A DNA stretch of 64,000 nt from Azorhizobium sp943371865 (GTDB taxonomy: Bacteria; Pseudomonadota; Alphaproteobacteria; Rhizobiales; Xanthobacteraceae): assembly GCF_943371865.1 (NCBI RefSeq), contig NZ_CALRWL010000017.1:41157-105156 (forward strand), in the 5' to 3' direction. The position numbers and the translations under genes were made by a program. Position 1 is the stretch's first letter. Each line of letters starts with the position of its first letter. The notes beneath the pieces were generated by a model. The model saw only the letters and a list, made by a program, of their open reading frames with translations. It did not search any database and was not told the origin of the DNA. Of this stretch, positions 26,166-34,042 are shown one piece after another.

Positions 26166-26603
26166 TCAGGAGGCGGGCGGCGAGACCGCCAGCGGCGGAA
26201 CGCGCGCCACCATGTTGCGCTTGAGCACGTCGGGCCGTCCGCGCCAGGGCAGGATGCCGTCGGTGGAGGTGAGGAACAGGCGGGCGCCGGTGAGGAGATC
26301 CTCACCGGAGGTGGGGGCGAGGTCGCCGAACACATAGGTCCAGCCATCACGATGGATCAGCGCTGCGCTGAGACCACGCTTGCAATTGCCCAGGCATTTG
26401 ACCGGCTGCACGGCCACCTGATCCAGCGTGGCGTCACCGGTGGCGAGCGCCTGAAGCGCCTCGAACAGATCCGAACCGGCGGGGGGCATGTCAGGTGCGG
26501 CGTCGGCCACCTTGCAGGTGGTGCAGACGAACAGGGTGACCGGGGGGATCTCGATGGCCGGGGCCTGCGTTGCCGCGGCTTGCGGTGCGTCGGCGGCGGA
26601 CAT
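26166..26603 (-). CDS. DUF1636 thioredoxin-like ferredoxin of the cobalamin operon
   Basis: 145 residues from the chosen ATG. Two cysteine pairs, VCTTCK and KCLGNCKRG, fit a [2Fe-2S] thioredoxin-like ferredoxin. Such DUF1636 genes often stand beside cobW in alphaproteobacteria, and an electron-supply role, for example for CobG, is inferred only. The ORF stays open to a GTG at 26777, directly after the B12 riboswitch, and codon use looks coding from about 26714, so the true start may be upstream of 26603. First gene after the riboswitch. Confidence 0.8.
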   Translation of the reverse strand: MSAADAPQAAATQAPAIEIPPVTLFVCTTCKVADAAPDMPPAGSDLFEALQALATGDATLDQVAVQPVKCLGNCKRGLSAALIHRDGWTYVFGDLAPTSGEDLLTGARLFLTSTDGILPWRGRPDVLKRNMVARVPPLAVSPPAS

Positions 26604-26781
26604 CAAAGCCGCGCTCGGCTGGGCCGCATCGTCGCGCAAGGACGCGCTGTCCTGCGGTAGGGCCGAATCACGCGGGTCGATCAGATCGTGCTGCTGCAAG
26701 GCGCGCAGGTCCACGGGTGCAGCAGGCCCGCACGCGGGCCAAAAGGGCGCTTTGCCAGGGCACCCCGCCCGGCGCACTCCT

Positions 26782-26983
26782 CATCGATGGCAGGTCTCCT
26801 GGCTGGCGGGTCGTGACCGTGTGCCGCCTTCCCGGAGCCCGGAACATCCGGGCGTCCAGTGGCTTGTGGCACGGGCTCACCGCCTACAGTTGCGGGGGCA
26901 GCTGCGGTTGATGGATCAGATCCAGTCCGCATTCCCTTTTCACCCGGCGACGCGAAACGCTCACGCGACCGGGACCATCGATG
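26782..26983 (-). ncRNA. Cobalamin (B12) riboswitch
   Basis: On the minus strand the aptamer shows GAAAAGGGAATGC, GCAGCTGCCCCCGCAACTGT, the GTGAGCC and GCCACTGG segments, and the B12 box GCCAGGAGACCTGCC near its end. P1 is a perfect 9-bp helix between 26975-26983 and 26782-26790 (CATCGATGG with CCATCGATG). It directly precedes DUF1636-cobW-cobN-cobGHIJ and should lower their expression when adenosylcobalamin is plentiful. A GGCCCG-N4-CGGGCC hairpin at 26725-26740 may be part of the expression platform; no U-tract follows, so control of translation is likelier than termination. Confidence 0.95.
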
Positions 26984-27028
26984 GCGCCACTAAAGGGCCG
27001 GGGGGCCGGGATGTCAATGAACCGGCTC

Positions 27029-27658
27029 TCAACCGGCGCGGGCGCGCGCCGCTTCGATGATGGCCAGCGCCGCCGCAAATGTTTCCTCGATGCCCAGCGC
27101 CGAGGTGTCCAGCAGCACCGCGTCGTCCGCCTTCAGCAGCGGGGCGGCGGCGCGGTTGCTGTCGCGGGCATCGCGCTTGTGGATGTCGGCCAGCACCGCC
27201 TCATAGGAGGCGAGCGGGTCGCGGGCGGCCAGTTCGCGGAAGCGCCGGTCGGCGCGCACTTCCGGCGAGGCGGTGACGAACAGCTTCACGGTGGCATCGG
27301 GGCAGATGACGGTGCCGATGTCGCGCCCGTCCAGCACCGCGCCGCCGGGCTGGGCGGCAAAGCGGCGCTGGAGATCCACCAGCGCCGCGCGCACCTCCGG
27401 TCGGGCGGCCACCACGGAGGCGGCTTCGCCCAGAGCACCGGTGCGCAGGCTTTCAGGATCGAGCGCGCTCACATCCAGGGCGCGCGCCGCTTCCGCCGAG
27501 GCGGCGATGTCGTCCAGGGTGCCGGAGGCGAGGCAGTGCGCGCCCACCGCCCGGTAGAGCAGGCCGGTGTCCAGATGCGGCAGGCCCAGGTGCCCGGCGA
27601 TGCGCTTGCCCAGCGTGCCCTTGCCGGAGGCGGCCGGCCCGTCGATGGCGATGATCAT
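27029..27658 (-). CDS. cmk: Cytidylate (CMP/dCMP) kinase
   Basis: 209 residues. Phosphorylates CMP and dCMP with ATP. Motifs: MIIAIDGPAASGKGTLGKRI (P-loop), LPHLDTGLLYRAVG (CMP site), VLDGRDIGTVICPDATVKLF and IHKRDARDSNRAAAPLLKA. Overlaps the aroA stop; the start may be ATG at 27658 or GTG at 27661. In many alphaproteobacteria rpsA follows cmk; here the B12 riboswitch begins 45 bp downstream instead. Confidence 0.97.
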   Translation of the reverse strand: MIIAIDGPAASGKGTLGKRIAGHLGLPHLDTGLLYRAVGAHCLASGTLDDIAASAEAARALDVSALDPESLRTGALGEAASVVAARPEVRAALVDLQRRFAAQPGGAVLDGRDIGTVICPDATVKLFVTASPEVRADRRFRELAARDPLASYEAVLADIHKRDARDSNRAAAPLLKADDAVLLDTSALGIEETFAAALAIIEAARARAG

Positions 27659-29040
27659 CACGCGCCTTCGGTCAGGATGGCGCCGAGGCCGGCCATCATG
27701 GGCATGAAGGTGGGGAAGGAGGTGGCGATGAAGCTCATGTCGTCCACCTGCACCCCCTTGAGGCTGGCGAGGCCCAGCACCAGGAAGGCCATGGCGATGC
27801 GGTGGTCCATGTGGGTGGCCACCGGCCCGCCGCCCTCCACGTCGGGGGCACCGGTGACGATGAGGTCGTCTCCCTCGATGCGGTGGGTGATGCCGCAGGC
27901 GGCGAGGCCGTCCGCCACGGCGGCGAGGCGGTCGCTTTCCTTCACCCGCAGTTCGGCGAGGCCCTGCATCCGCGTCTCGCCCTGGGCGAAAGCGGCGGCG
28001 ACGGCGAGGATGGGATATTCATCGATCATGGCCGGTGCCCGCTCGGGCGGCACTTCGACGCCGGTGAGGCGGGAATAGCGCACGCGCAGATCGGCGACGG
28101 TCTCGCCGCCCTCGGTGCGCTCGGCCAGGGTCTCGATGCTGGCGCCCATCTCCTTGAGCGTGATGATGAGGCCGATGCGCAGCGGGTTCATCATCACCGC
28201 CGACAGCACGATGTCCGAGCCGGGCACGATCAGCGCCGCCACCAGCGGGAAGGCGGCGGAGGAGGGATCGGAGGGCACGTCCACCGGCGCCGCCACCAGG
28301 GTGGGGCGGCCGGTGAGGGTGATGCGGCGGCCGTGGGGGCCATGGGGCTCCACGCGCACGTCGGCGCCGAAATGGGCCAGCATGCGTTCGGTGTGATCGC
28401 GGGTGGCTTCTTTCTCCACCACCACGGTCTCGCCGCTGGCGGCAAGGCCGGCCAGCAGCACGGCCGATTTCACCTGCGCCGAGGCGACGGGGGTCTCGTA
28501 GGTGAAGGCCTTCAGATCGCTGAGGCCCTGGAGGCGCAGCGGCAGGCGGCCGCCTTGGGCTTCCTCCACCACTTCGACGCCCATGGCGACCAGGGGATCC
28601 AGCACCCGCTTCATGGGCCGCTTGCGCAGGCTGGCATCGCCATCGAAGGTGGCGGCGATGGGATTGCCGGCCACCGCGCCCATCATCAGCCGCACGCCGG
28701 TGCCGGAATTGCCAAAATCCAGCGGCGCATCGGGGGCGCGGAACTGGCCGACGCCGACGCCCTCAACCCGCCATTCGCCATTGCCCAGCCGCTCCACCTG
28801 CGCCCCCAAGGCAGCGCAGGCCTTGGCGGTGTTCAGCACGTCCTCGCCTTCCAACAGGCCGGTGATGCGGGTCTCGCCGCGGGCGAGGGCGCCGAAGATC
28901 AAAGCGCGGTGGGACACCGACTTATCCCCAGGCACGCGCACCTTGCCATTCAGGGCCGGCGACGGCAGCCCGGTGGCCGGGCGCGGGTTGGCGCCGTGAC
29001 CGGAGGCGGGCGAGGCGGCGGGATTTTCGATGGCGGACAT
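27658..29040 (-). CDS. aroA: 3-phosphoshikimate 1-carboxyvinyltransferase (EPSP synthase)
   Basis: 460 residues. Joins shikimate-3-phosphate and phosphoenolpyruvate in aromatic amino acid synthesis. The sequence is of the alphaproteobacterial type related to class II enzymes: VRVPGDKSVSHRALIFGALA, ITGLLEGEDVLNT, PLDFGNSGTGVRLMMG, SLRKRPMKRVLDPL, ASAQVKSAVLLAGL, ATRDHTERML and PAMIDEYPILAVAAAFAQGE. The glyphosate-contact position is Gly (NSGTG), not the Ala of the well-known CP4 enzyme. The ATG at 29040 has GAGAGG upstream. Coupled to cmk. Confidence 0.97.
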   Translation of the reverse strand: MSAIENPAASPASGHGANPRPATGLPSPALNGKVRVPGDKSVSHRALIFGALARGETRITGLLEGEDVLNTAKACAALGAQVERLGNGEWRVEGVGVGQFRAPDAPLDFGNSGTGVRLMMGAVAGNPIAATFDGDASLRKRPMKRVLDPLVAMGVEVVEEAQGGRLPLRLQGLSDLKAFTYETPVASAQVKSAVLLAGLAASGETVVVEKEATRDHTERMLAHFGADVRVEPHGPHGRRITLTGRPTLVAAPVDVPSDPSSAAFPLVAALIVPGSDIVLSAVMMNPLRIGLIITLKEMGASIETLAERTEGGETVADLRVRYSRLTGVEVPPERAPAMIDEYPILAVAAAFAQGETRMQGLAELRVKESDRLAAVADGLAACGITHRIEGDDLIVTGAPDVEGGGPVATHMDHRIAMAFLVLGLASLKGVQVDDMSFIATSFPTFMPMMAGLGAILTEGA

Positions 29041-29160
29041 GGCGCGGCCTCTCACACGCACCGGGACTCGCGTGGCGATGGGGCGCGCAAATTCGTGAAT
29101 CGAAGCGCCCCTCTAACACAGCGCAACCGGCCTCGCCACGGAGCGAATTTGAATTCCGCC

Positions 29161-29189
29161 TTGACAGGGCCATAGGCTTTGGCCAATGG
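29161..29189 (+). promoter_or_regulatory. Possible promoter of the FYDLN-protein gene
   Basis: TTGACA (29161-29166) is a perfect -35 hexamer, preceded by C as in the rhizobial CTTGAC consensus. Seventeen bases on is CAATGG, a poor -10. It lies in the divergent gap between aroA and the FYDLN gene, about 40 bases ahead of that gene's start. Weak evidence. Confidence 0.3.
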
Positions 29190-29229
29190 AGCACCCTCCT
29201 TTTACAATGAGCCCCCGAGGATCTTTGCC

Positions 29230-29634
29230 GTGGCGAAGCCTGAACTCGGAACCAAGCGCGTCTGTCCGGTTACGGGCCGCAAGTTCTACGATCTGAACAA
29301 GGACCCCGTCGTTTCCCCGTTCACCGGTGAAACGTACCCGCGTTCCTACTTCGAACCCGCCCCGCGCGCTGGAAGCCGCGCCGAGGCGGCCCGTGCCGCT
29401 CCCGCCGCAGAGGCGGAAGTGGATGACGTGGCTGATGTGGAAATCATCAGCCTTGAGGAAGCCGAAGAGGAAACCACGGGCGCCAAGGTCCTGCCGGGGG
29501 CCGAAGACGTTGACGTGGACGAGGAAATCGACGCCGAAGCCGACGACGATACCTTCCTCGAAGAAGACGAAGATGATGAGGATGACGTCGCCGATTTGAT
29601 CGGAGATGGCATCGAAGACGACGAAGAGGCTTGA
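29230..29634 (+). CDS. FYDLN-motif acidic protein (TIGR02300 family)
   Basis: 134 residues from a GTG at 29230, which follows GAGGA by eight bases and gives the family start (V)AKPELGTKRVCPVTGRKF. The N-terminal FYDLNKDPVVSPFTGETYP block is the family signature; a short CP..TG..F pattern suggests a small zinc- or RNA-binding-like head, but function is unknown. The C-terminal half is extremely acidic (VDEEIDAEADDDTFLEEDED) and probably disordered. The family is confined mainly to alphaproteobacteria and is typically found beside aroA and a tRNA-Ala gene, as here. Confidence 0.88.
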   Translation: MAKPELGTKRVCPVTGRKFYDLNKDPVVSPFTGETYPRSYFEPAPRAGSRAEAARAAPAAEAEVDDVADVEIISLEEAEEETTGAKVLPGAEDVDVDEEIDAEADDDTFLEEDEDDEDDVADLIGDGIEDDEEA

Positions 29635-29668
29635 TGCGATCAGCGGCTTGTGCTTAAAGGCCGCTCTC

Positions 29669-29692
29669 GCTCGGGGCACACCAGTCCCGAGC
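29669..29692 (+). terminator. Hairpin after the FYDLN gene
   Basis: GCTCGGG (29669-29675) pairs with CCCGAGC (29686-29692), about 35 bases after the stop. No U-tract. It sits at the head of the first duplicated tRNA unit; a related GGGAC/GTCCC hairpin heads the second, so it could serve RNA processing. Confidence 0.4.
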
Positions 29693-29788
29693 AACCGTCG
29701 CGGGACTTCCCGGCGGGCAGATGTCGGAAGAAGTCAATGATTTTTCATTGATCTTCGTGGCGACACAGCCCGTAGCCCGCGACCCGGT

Positions 29789-29864
<76 letters not shown>

Positions 29865-30104
29865 CTTCTCAGTTTGTAGTCGGCTAAGGCATCGGTCGCC
29901 GTCCTTTCGGCAGCCGGCCCGGTCGATCCGCCACTTGGCGGAACAGTATTGCGGTCACTGGTTTCGGCCAAGGATTGCGTGGCTGGGGACACAAGCGTCC
30001 CTGGCAACCGTCGCGGGACGTCCCGGTGGTTGATGTCGAAGGAGCGGGGTTGGCGTTAAGCCAATGATTTCTCTGCCGATATCCCCCACAGCCCGCGGCC
30101 CGGT

Positions 30105-30183
<79 letters not shown>

Positions 30184-30211
30184 CTCTTTTTCGTCATCCA
30201 CTGACGACCTG

Positions 30212-30242
30212 AACGGCTCCCCCAGGGAGCCGTTTTTGTTTT
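30212..30242 (+). terminator. Rho-independent terminator of the tRNA-Ala unit
   Basis: AACGGCTCCC (30212-30221), loop CCA, GGGAGCCGTT, then a TTTTGTTTT tract. A classic strong terminator on the plus strand. Confidence 0.93.
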
Positions 30243-30411
30243 CAGGGTGAGTCGGGCGCGGCGCGGCAGCTTGGACGCATCGGCGACCCTCTCTCTGCCA
30301 TCGTGTTGCGATTCGCGGCCGGGCGCACCGCCCGGCCTCACCGCCATCGCCGCGGAGCAGAGACGTACGCGCGAATCACATCATCTTTCGCATCGAGGTC
30401 GGGCGCACGCC

Positions 30412-31479
30412 TCAGGAGCCGCCGTGCCACCACGGCTGCATCGGCTGCATCTGCCGCAGGTCCAGCGGTTCTCCGGGACGGGGCAGGGCCACAGGGACGG
30501 ACGCCGGGCGGGCCGCCAGCAGGCGTTCGGGCGGCTCGGCCCAGGGGTGGGGCGCCAGGTCGAAGGTCGCCCAGTGCAGTGGCAGCAAAACCCCGCCCCT
30601 GAGCAAAGCGTGCGCCTCCAGGGCTTCCTCCGGCGTGAGGTGGACGTCCGGCCAGTCGTCGCTATAGGCGCCGATGGCGATCAGCGAGAGATCGAACGGC
30701 CCATAGGTGGCGCCGATATCGGCAAAGCCGGGGAAGAATCCGCTGTCGCCGCTGAAAAACACCCGATGTCCGGGGCTGGCGAGCACATAGGAGCACCACA
30801 AGGTGCCGTTGCCCCGCAGCCCGCGGCGGGAGAAATGCCGCGCGGGCGTGGCGGTGAGCCGCACCGCGCCGACCTGCGCGGCCTCGTGCAGATCCAGCTC
30901 CAGAATGCGGGCCGCAGGCACGCCGAATCGCTCCAGATGCGCGCCGACGCCCAGCGGGGCGATGAACACCGCGCGCGCTTGCCGGGTGTCCGCCACCAAA
31001 GCGGCGATGGTCGGGGCATCAAGATGATCATAGTGGTCGTGGGACAGCACGATGGCGTCCAGCGGCGGCAGGTCGGCCATGGCCAAGGGCGGGGCATGGA
31101 ACCGGCGGGGGCCGACGCCGGAGAAGGGCGACACCCGCTCCGACCAGACCGGGTCCAGGAGAAAGCGCTGGGTGCCCATCTCCAGCAGGGTGGTGGCATG
31201 GCCAAGCCATGTGGCCCGCAGGCCCGAGGGGGCGGGGAGCCGCAGGCTGGCGGCTGTGTCGCCATAGAGCGGCACCGGGCCGGCTGGCCGGCGGGCGGCG
31301 GTGTTGCCCAGGCGTCCGCGCAGGATTCGCGACGTGGAGCCCGGTGTCAGCAATTGCGTGGGAATGGGGTTCTGGAACGCCGCATCGCGGAAGTGGGGAG
31401 ATCGCAGCATGCGTTCGAGACGGGCGCCCTTCGGCGCGGCACCAAAACTCTTGAAGGGGCTGGGCACGTATCCTGTCAT
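30412..31479 (-). CDS. UlaG/NAPE-PLD-like metallo-beta-lactamase-fold hydrolase
   Basis: 355 residues, no signal peptide. The order LRATWLGHATTLLEMGTQRF, LLDPVWSERVSPF, VLSHDHYDHLDAPTIAAL, FFSGDSGFFPGFADIG and LLPLHWATFDLAPHPWAEPP is that of the UlaG-like / NAPE-PLD-like group of zinc hydrolases. All metal ligands appear intact. These act on phosphodiester or lactone bonds; the bacterial substrate is unknown. Divergent from the DUF993 gene, with a palindrome in the gap. Confidence 0.9.
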   Translation of the reverse strand: MTGYVPSPFKSFGAAPKGARLERMLRSPHFRDAAFQNPIPTQLLTPGSTSRILRGRLGNTAARRPAGPVPLYGDTAASLRLPAPSGLRATWLGHATTLLEMGTQRFLLDPVWSERVSPFSGVGPRRFHAPPLAMADLPPLDAIVLSHDHYDHLDAPTIAALVADTRQARAVFIAPLGVGAHLERFGVPAARILELDLHEAAQVGAVRLTATPARHFSRRGLRGNGTLWCSYVLASPGHRVFFSGDSGFFPGFADIGATYGPFDLSLIAIGAYSDDWPDVHLTPEEALEAHALLRGGVLLPLHWATFDLAPHPWAEPPERLLAARPASVPVALPRPGEPLDLRQMQPMQPWWHGGS

Positions 31480-31624
31480 CCCTGTGGCGGCATGGTCTGC
31501 CAGCGCAAGGGGTCGGCCTCAAATGGGGCAGTGGTGCGGCATAGCTGCCGGTGGAGGGGGGAGATGCTGATGTGCAGCGGGCCGGCGCGCGGCCATTGAC
31601 TTTCCACCAGGGCTTGGCCAGTTT

Positions 31625-31638
31625 TAACCAACTGGTTA
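31625..31638. promoter_or_regulatory. 14-bp palindromic operator candidate ahead of the DUF993 gene
   Basis: TAACCA-AC-TGGTTA is a perfect palindrome in an AT-rich patch between two divergent genes. It falls inside the spacer of a possible promoter (TTGGCC at 31614, TACTTA at 31637, 17 bp apart), where a bound repressor would block transcription of the DUF993 gene. No regulator gene is adjacent. Confidence 0.5.
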
Positions 31639-31726
31639 CTTAAAAGCCGGGCGAGGCGCGGCGATGGGCGTGACCGAAAGGGTTTCGCCGTCCGGTGCCT
31701 TGCTACGGATGCTGGGAGAAAACGCC

Positions 31727-32893
31727 ATGACCACCCTGTCGCTGCCCGTGCCTGGGGGGCTAGCGCCCTATACGCTGCGGGGCGCCCCGCTGTGGCCGGC
31801 GTCCGGCACGGCGCCTCCGGTCTTCAACCGCATCGCTTATGCGGCGGCCCATGTGGTGGCAGACCCGCTGGCGGACAATGATCCGTGGCTGGATGCAGCC
31901 ATCGACTGGGATCGGACCCTGGCCTTCCGCCATCATTTGTGGGATCTCGGCTTTGGAGTGGCCGAGGCCATGGATACCGCACAGCGCGGCATGGGCCTGG
32001 ATTGGCCGGCGGCGCAGGATCTGATCCGCCGGGTGCTGGCGGACGCCAAGACCCGCCCGGGCGCCCTGGTGGCCTCGGGGGCGGGGACGGAGCAACTGGC
32101 TCCGGGGCCGGATGTGACCGTCGATGACGTCATCCGCGCTTATGAGGAGCAGGTGGCGTTCGTGGAAGGGCAAGGCGGGCGCATCATCCTGATGGCCAGC
32201 CGCGCCCTCGCCAAGGCGGCGACCGGGCCGGACGACTATGCCAGGGTCTATGACCGCATCCTCTCCCAGGTGCGCGCGCCGGTGATCATCCATTGGCTCG
32301 GCGACATGTTCGATCCGGCGCTCGCGGGCTATTGGGGCCATGCGGACACGGACGCGGCGATGGACACCTGCCTCGACATCCTCGCCAGCCATGCGGACAA
32401 GGTGGACGGGGTCAAGATTTCCCTCCTGTCCAAGGAGAAGGAGGTCTCCATGCGCCGTCGCCTGGCGCAGGGGGTGCGCATGTATACGGGCGACGATTTC
32501 AACTATGCCGAACTCATCGCCGGCGACGCGCAGGGCTATTCCGACGCACTGCTGGGGATCTTCGACGCCATCGCGCCGGTGGCCTCGCTGGCTTTGAGCA
32601 AGCTGGCGCAGGGCGACGCCGCCGCCTTCGATGCGCTTCTGGCGCCGACCGTGCCGCTGTCCCGGCACATCTTCAAGGCGCCGACGCGCTTCTACAAAAC
32701 CGGTGTCGTATTTCTGGCCTATCTCAACGGCCTGCAGGATCATTTTACCATGATCGGCGGGCAGCAGAGCGCGCGGTCCATGCAGCATCTGGCGGAACTT
32801 TTCCGCCTTGCGGATGCGGCCCGCTGCCTGCGCGATCCCGAGGATGCGGCGGCGCGCATGCGTCGGGTGCTGGCGCCGGCCGGCCTGCACTGA
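31727..32893 (+). CDS. DUF993 family protein (dihydrodipicolinate-synthase-like)
   Basis: 388 residues. The sequence matches the DUF993 family of class I aldolase-like TIM barrels: RIAYAAAHVVADPLADNDPW, IDWDRTLAFRHHLWDLGFGV, AEAMDTAQRGMGLDWPAAQD, VIIHWLGDMFDPALAGYWGH, VDGVKISLLSKEKEVSMRRR and QDHFTMIGGQQSARS. VKIS may hold a Schiff-base lysine. In other bacteria such genes lie with sugar or inositol catabolism genes; here none is adjacent. The ATG at 31727 follows GGGAGA. Confidence 0.88.
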   Translation: MTTLSLPVPGGLAPYTLRGAPLWPASGTAPPVFNRIAYAAAHVVADPLADNDPWLDAAIDWDRTLAFRHHLWDLGFGVAEAMDTAQRGMGLDWPAAQDLIRRVLADAKTRPGALVASGAGTEQLAPGPDVTVDDVIRAYEEQVAFVEGQGGRIILMASRALAKAATGPDDYARVYDRILSQVRAPVIIHWLGDMFDPALAGYWGHADTDAAMDTCLDILASHADKVDGVKISLLSKEKEVSMRRRLAQGVRMYTGDDFNYAELIAGDAQGYSDALLGIFDAIAPVASLALSKLAQGDAAAFDALLAPTVPLSRHIFKAPTRFYKTGVVFLAYLNGLQDHFTMIGGQQSARSMQHLAELFRLADAARCLRDPEDAAARMRRVLAPAGLH

Positions 32894-33116
32894 GAGCAGC
32901 GCCCCGGCGATTTCGCAGACAAAGGCGTGTGGGACACGGCGGGGCGCCTTTGATCCCGGGACGTGCGATCGGTAAGGCACCGCGTCCAGCACCGGCGATG
33001 GGCTCCGACGTGGCGTCGAGAGTTCCCTTGCGTGGCTGCGGGCGCTTCAACTTTGCCTGGACTTGCTCTAGAAGCCGGCAAGACACTCTTTCCGCCTTCC
33101 AGGATCAAGCCGGCCC

Positions 33117-33737
33117 ATGACCATCCGTTTGCACCGCGGCGATTTGCCGGACGATTTCCGCCCCGCCTCCGTGGTGGCGATCGATACCGAGACCCTCGGC
33201 CTGCGGCCTCACCGCGACCGGCTGTGCCTGGTGCAACTGTCCAATGGCGACGGCAATGCGGAACTGGTGCAGATTCCGGCCGGGGCCACGGCCGCCAGCG
33301 CGCCCAATCTGGTGCGCCTGCTCAGCGATCCGGCGGTGGTGAAGCTGTTTCATTTCGGGCGGTTTGACATCGCCGTCCTGCAACACACCTTCGGCGTCAC
33401 CACCGCGCCGGTGTTCTGCACCAAGATCGCCTCGCGGCTGGTGCGCACCTATACCGACCGGCACGGCCTCAAGGATCTGGTGCGCGAATTGCTCGGCGTG
33501 GACCTGTCCAAGCAGCAGCAGAGCTCCGATTGGGCGGCGACCGACCTCACGGAGGCTCAGCTCGCTTATGCCGCCTCCGACGTGCTCTATTTGCACGGAT
33601 GCAAGGACAAGCTGGAGGCCATGCTGGCCCGCGAGGGGCGGACCGCCCTGGCGGCGCAATGCTTCGGGTTCCTGCCGGCACGGGCGGCGTTGGACCTCGC
33701 CGGCTGGTCCGAGGAAGACATCTTCGCGCATTCGTGA
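33117..33737 (+). CDS. Short RNase D-type 3'-5' exoribonuclease
   Basis: 206 residues. DEDDy exonuclease core: VVAIDTETLGLRP (D and E), LFHFGRFDIAVLQ (D) and AQLAYAASDVLYLHGC (Y and D). The HRDC domains of E. coli RNase D (about 375 residues) are missing, as is usual for this short alphaproteobacterial form. Expected to trim structured RNA 3' ends, such as tRNA precursors. Single gene upstream of the LPS transport cluster. Confidence 0.92.
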   Translation: MTIRLHRGDLPDDFRPASVVAIDTETLGLRPHRDRLCLVQLSNGDGNAELVQIPAGATAASAPNLVRLLSDPAVVKLFHFGRFDIAVLQHTFGVTTAPVFCTKIASRLVRTYTDRHGLKDLVRELLGVDLSKQQQSSDWAATDLTEAQLAYAASDVLYLHGCKDKLEAMLAREGRTALAAQCFGFLPARAALDLAGWSEEDIFAHS

Positions 33738-33848
33738 GGACGGCGTGCGCTGGCGGCCGGCGTGGCGGGACGGGCAGCGCCAATCGGTCGGGGGGCTGCC
33801 ACTCCGCTCTGCGGGATGGTTTCCCGCCCGGGTACGGCCAGTGATTGG

Positions 33849-33890
33849 CACCGGGCGACTTACACCGTGCGACTTGCACCGGGCGACTTG
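33849..33890 (+). repeat. Three 14-bp tandem repeats upstream of lptC
   Basis: CACCGGGCGACTTA, CACCGTGCGACTTG and CACCGGGCGACTTG stand head to tail with no spacer. Two substitutions separate them. They may bind a regulator in a helical array or be a chance microsatellite. Confidence 0.75.
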
Positions 33891-33924
33891 CGCGCCATAT
33901 GCGTTTCGGTGATGCTCGGACATA

Positions 33925-33941
33925 TTGGTGCCGTGCACCAA
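33925..33941. promoter_or_regulatory. Inverted repeat upstream of lptC
   Basis: TTGGTGC-CGT-GCACCAA, perfect 7-bp arms with a 3-bp spacer, about 100 bp before lptC. It could be an operator; no regulator gene is adjacent. Confidence 0.4.
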
Positions 33942-34042
33942 AGTGATAAATCGCCGGTGTCGTACGGGGGCGGACGCGACGCGGCGGAAATCGGGCCGAG
34001 AGGGGGGCCGTGGCGCGTGCGCCTGTTCCCGAACAGTGAGCG

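Larger units (their letters stand above)
33738..34042. other. Gene-free spacer before lptC
   Basis: 305 bp. It holds a run of three 14-bp direct repeats (33849-33890), then an inverted repeat (33925-33941), then AT-richer DNA (AAAGTGATAAAT) before lptC. Open frames here show no domain. It probably carries the promoter and control sites of lptC-lptA. Confidence 0.5.
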
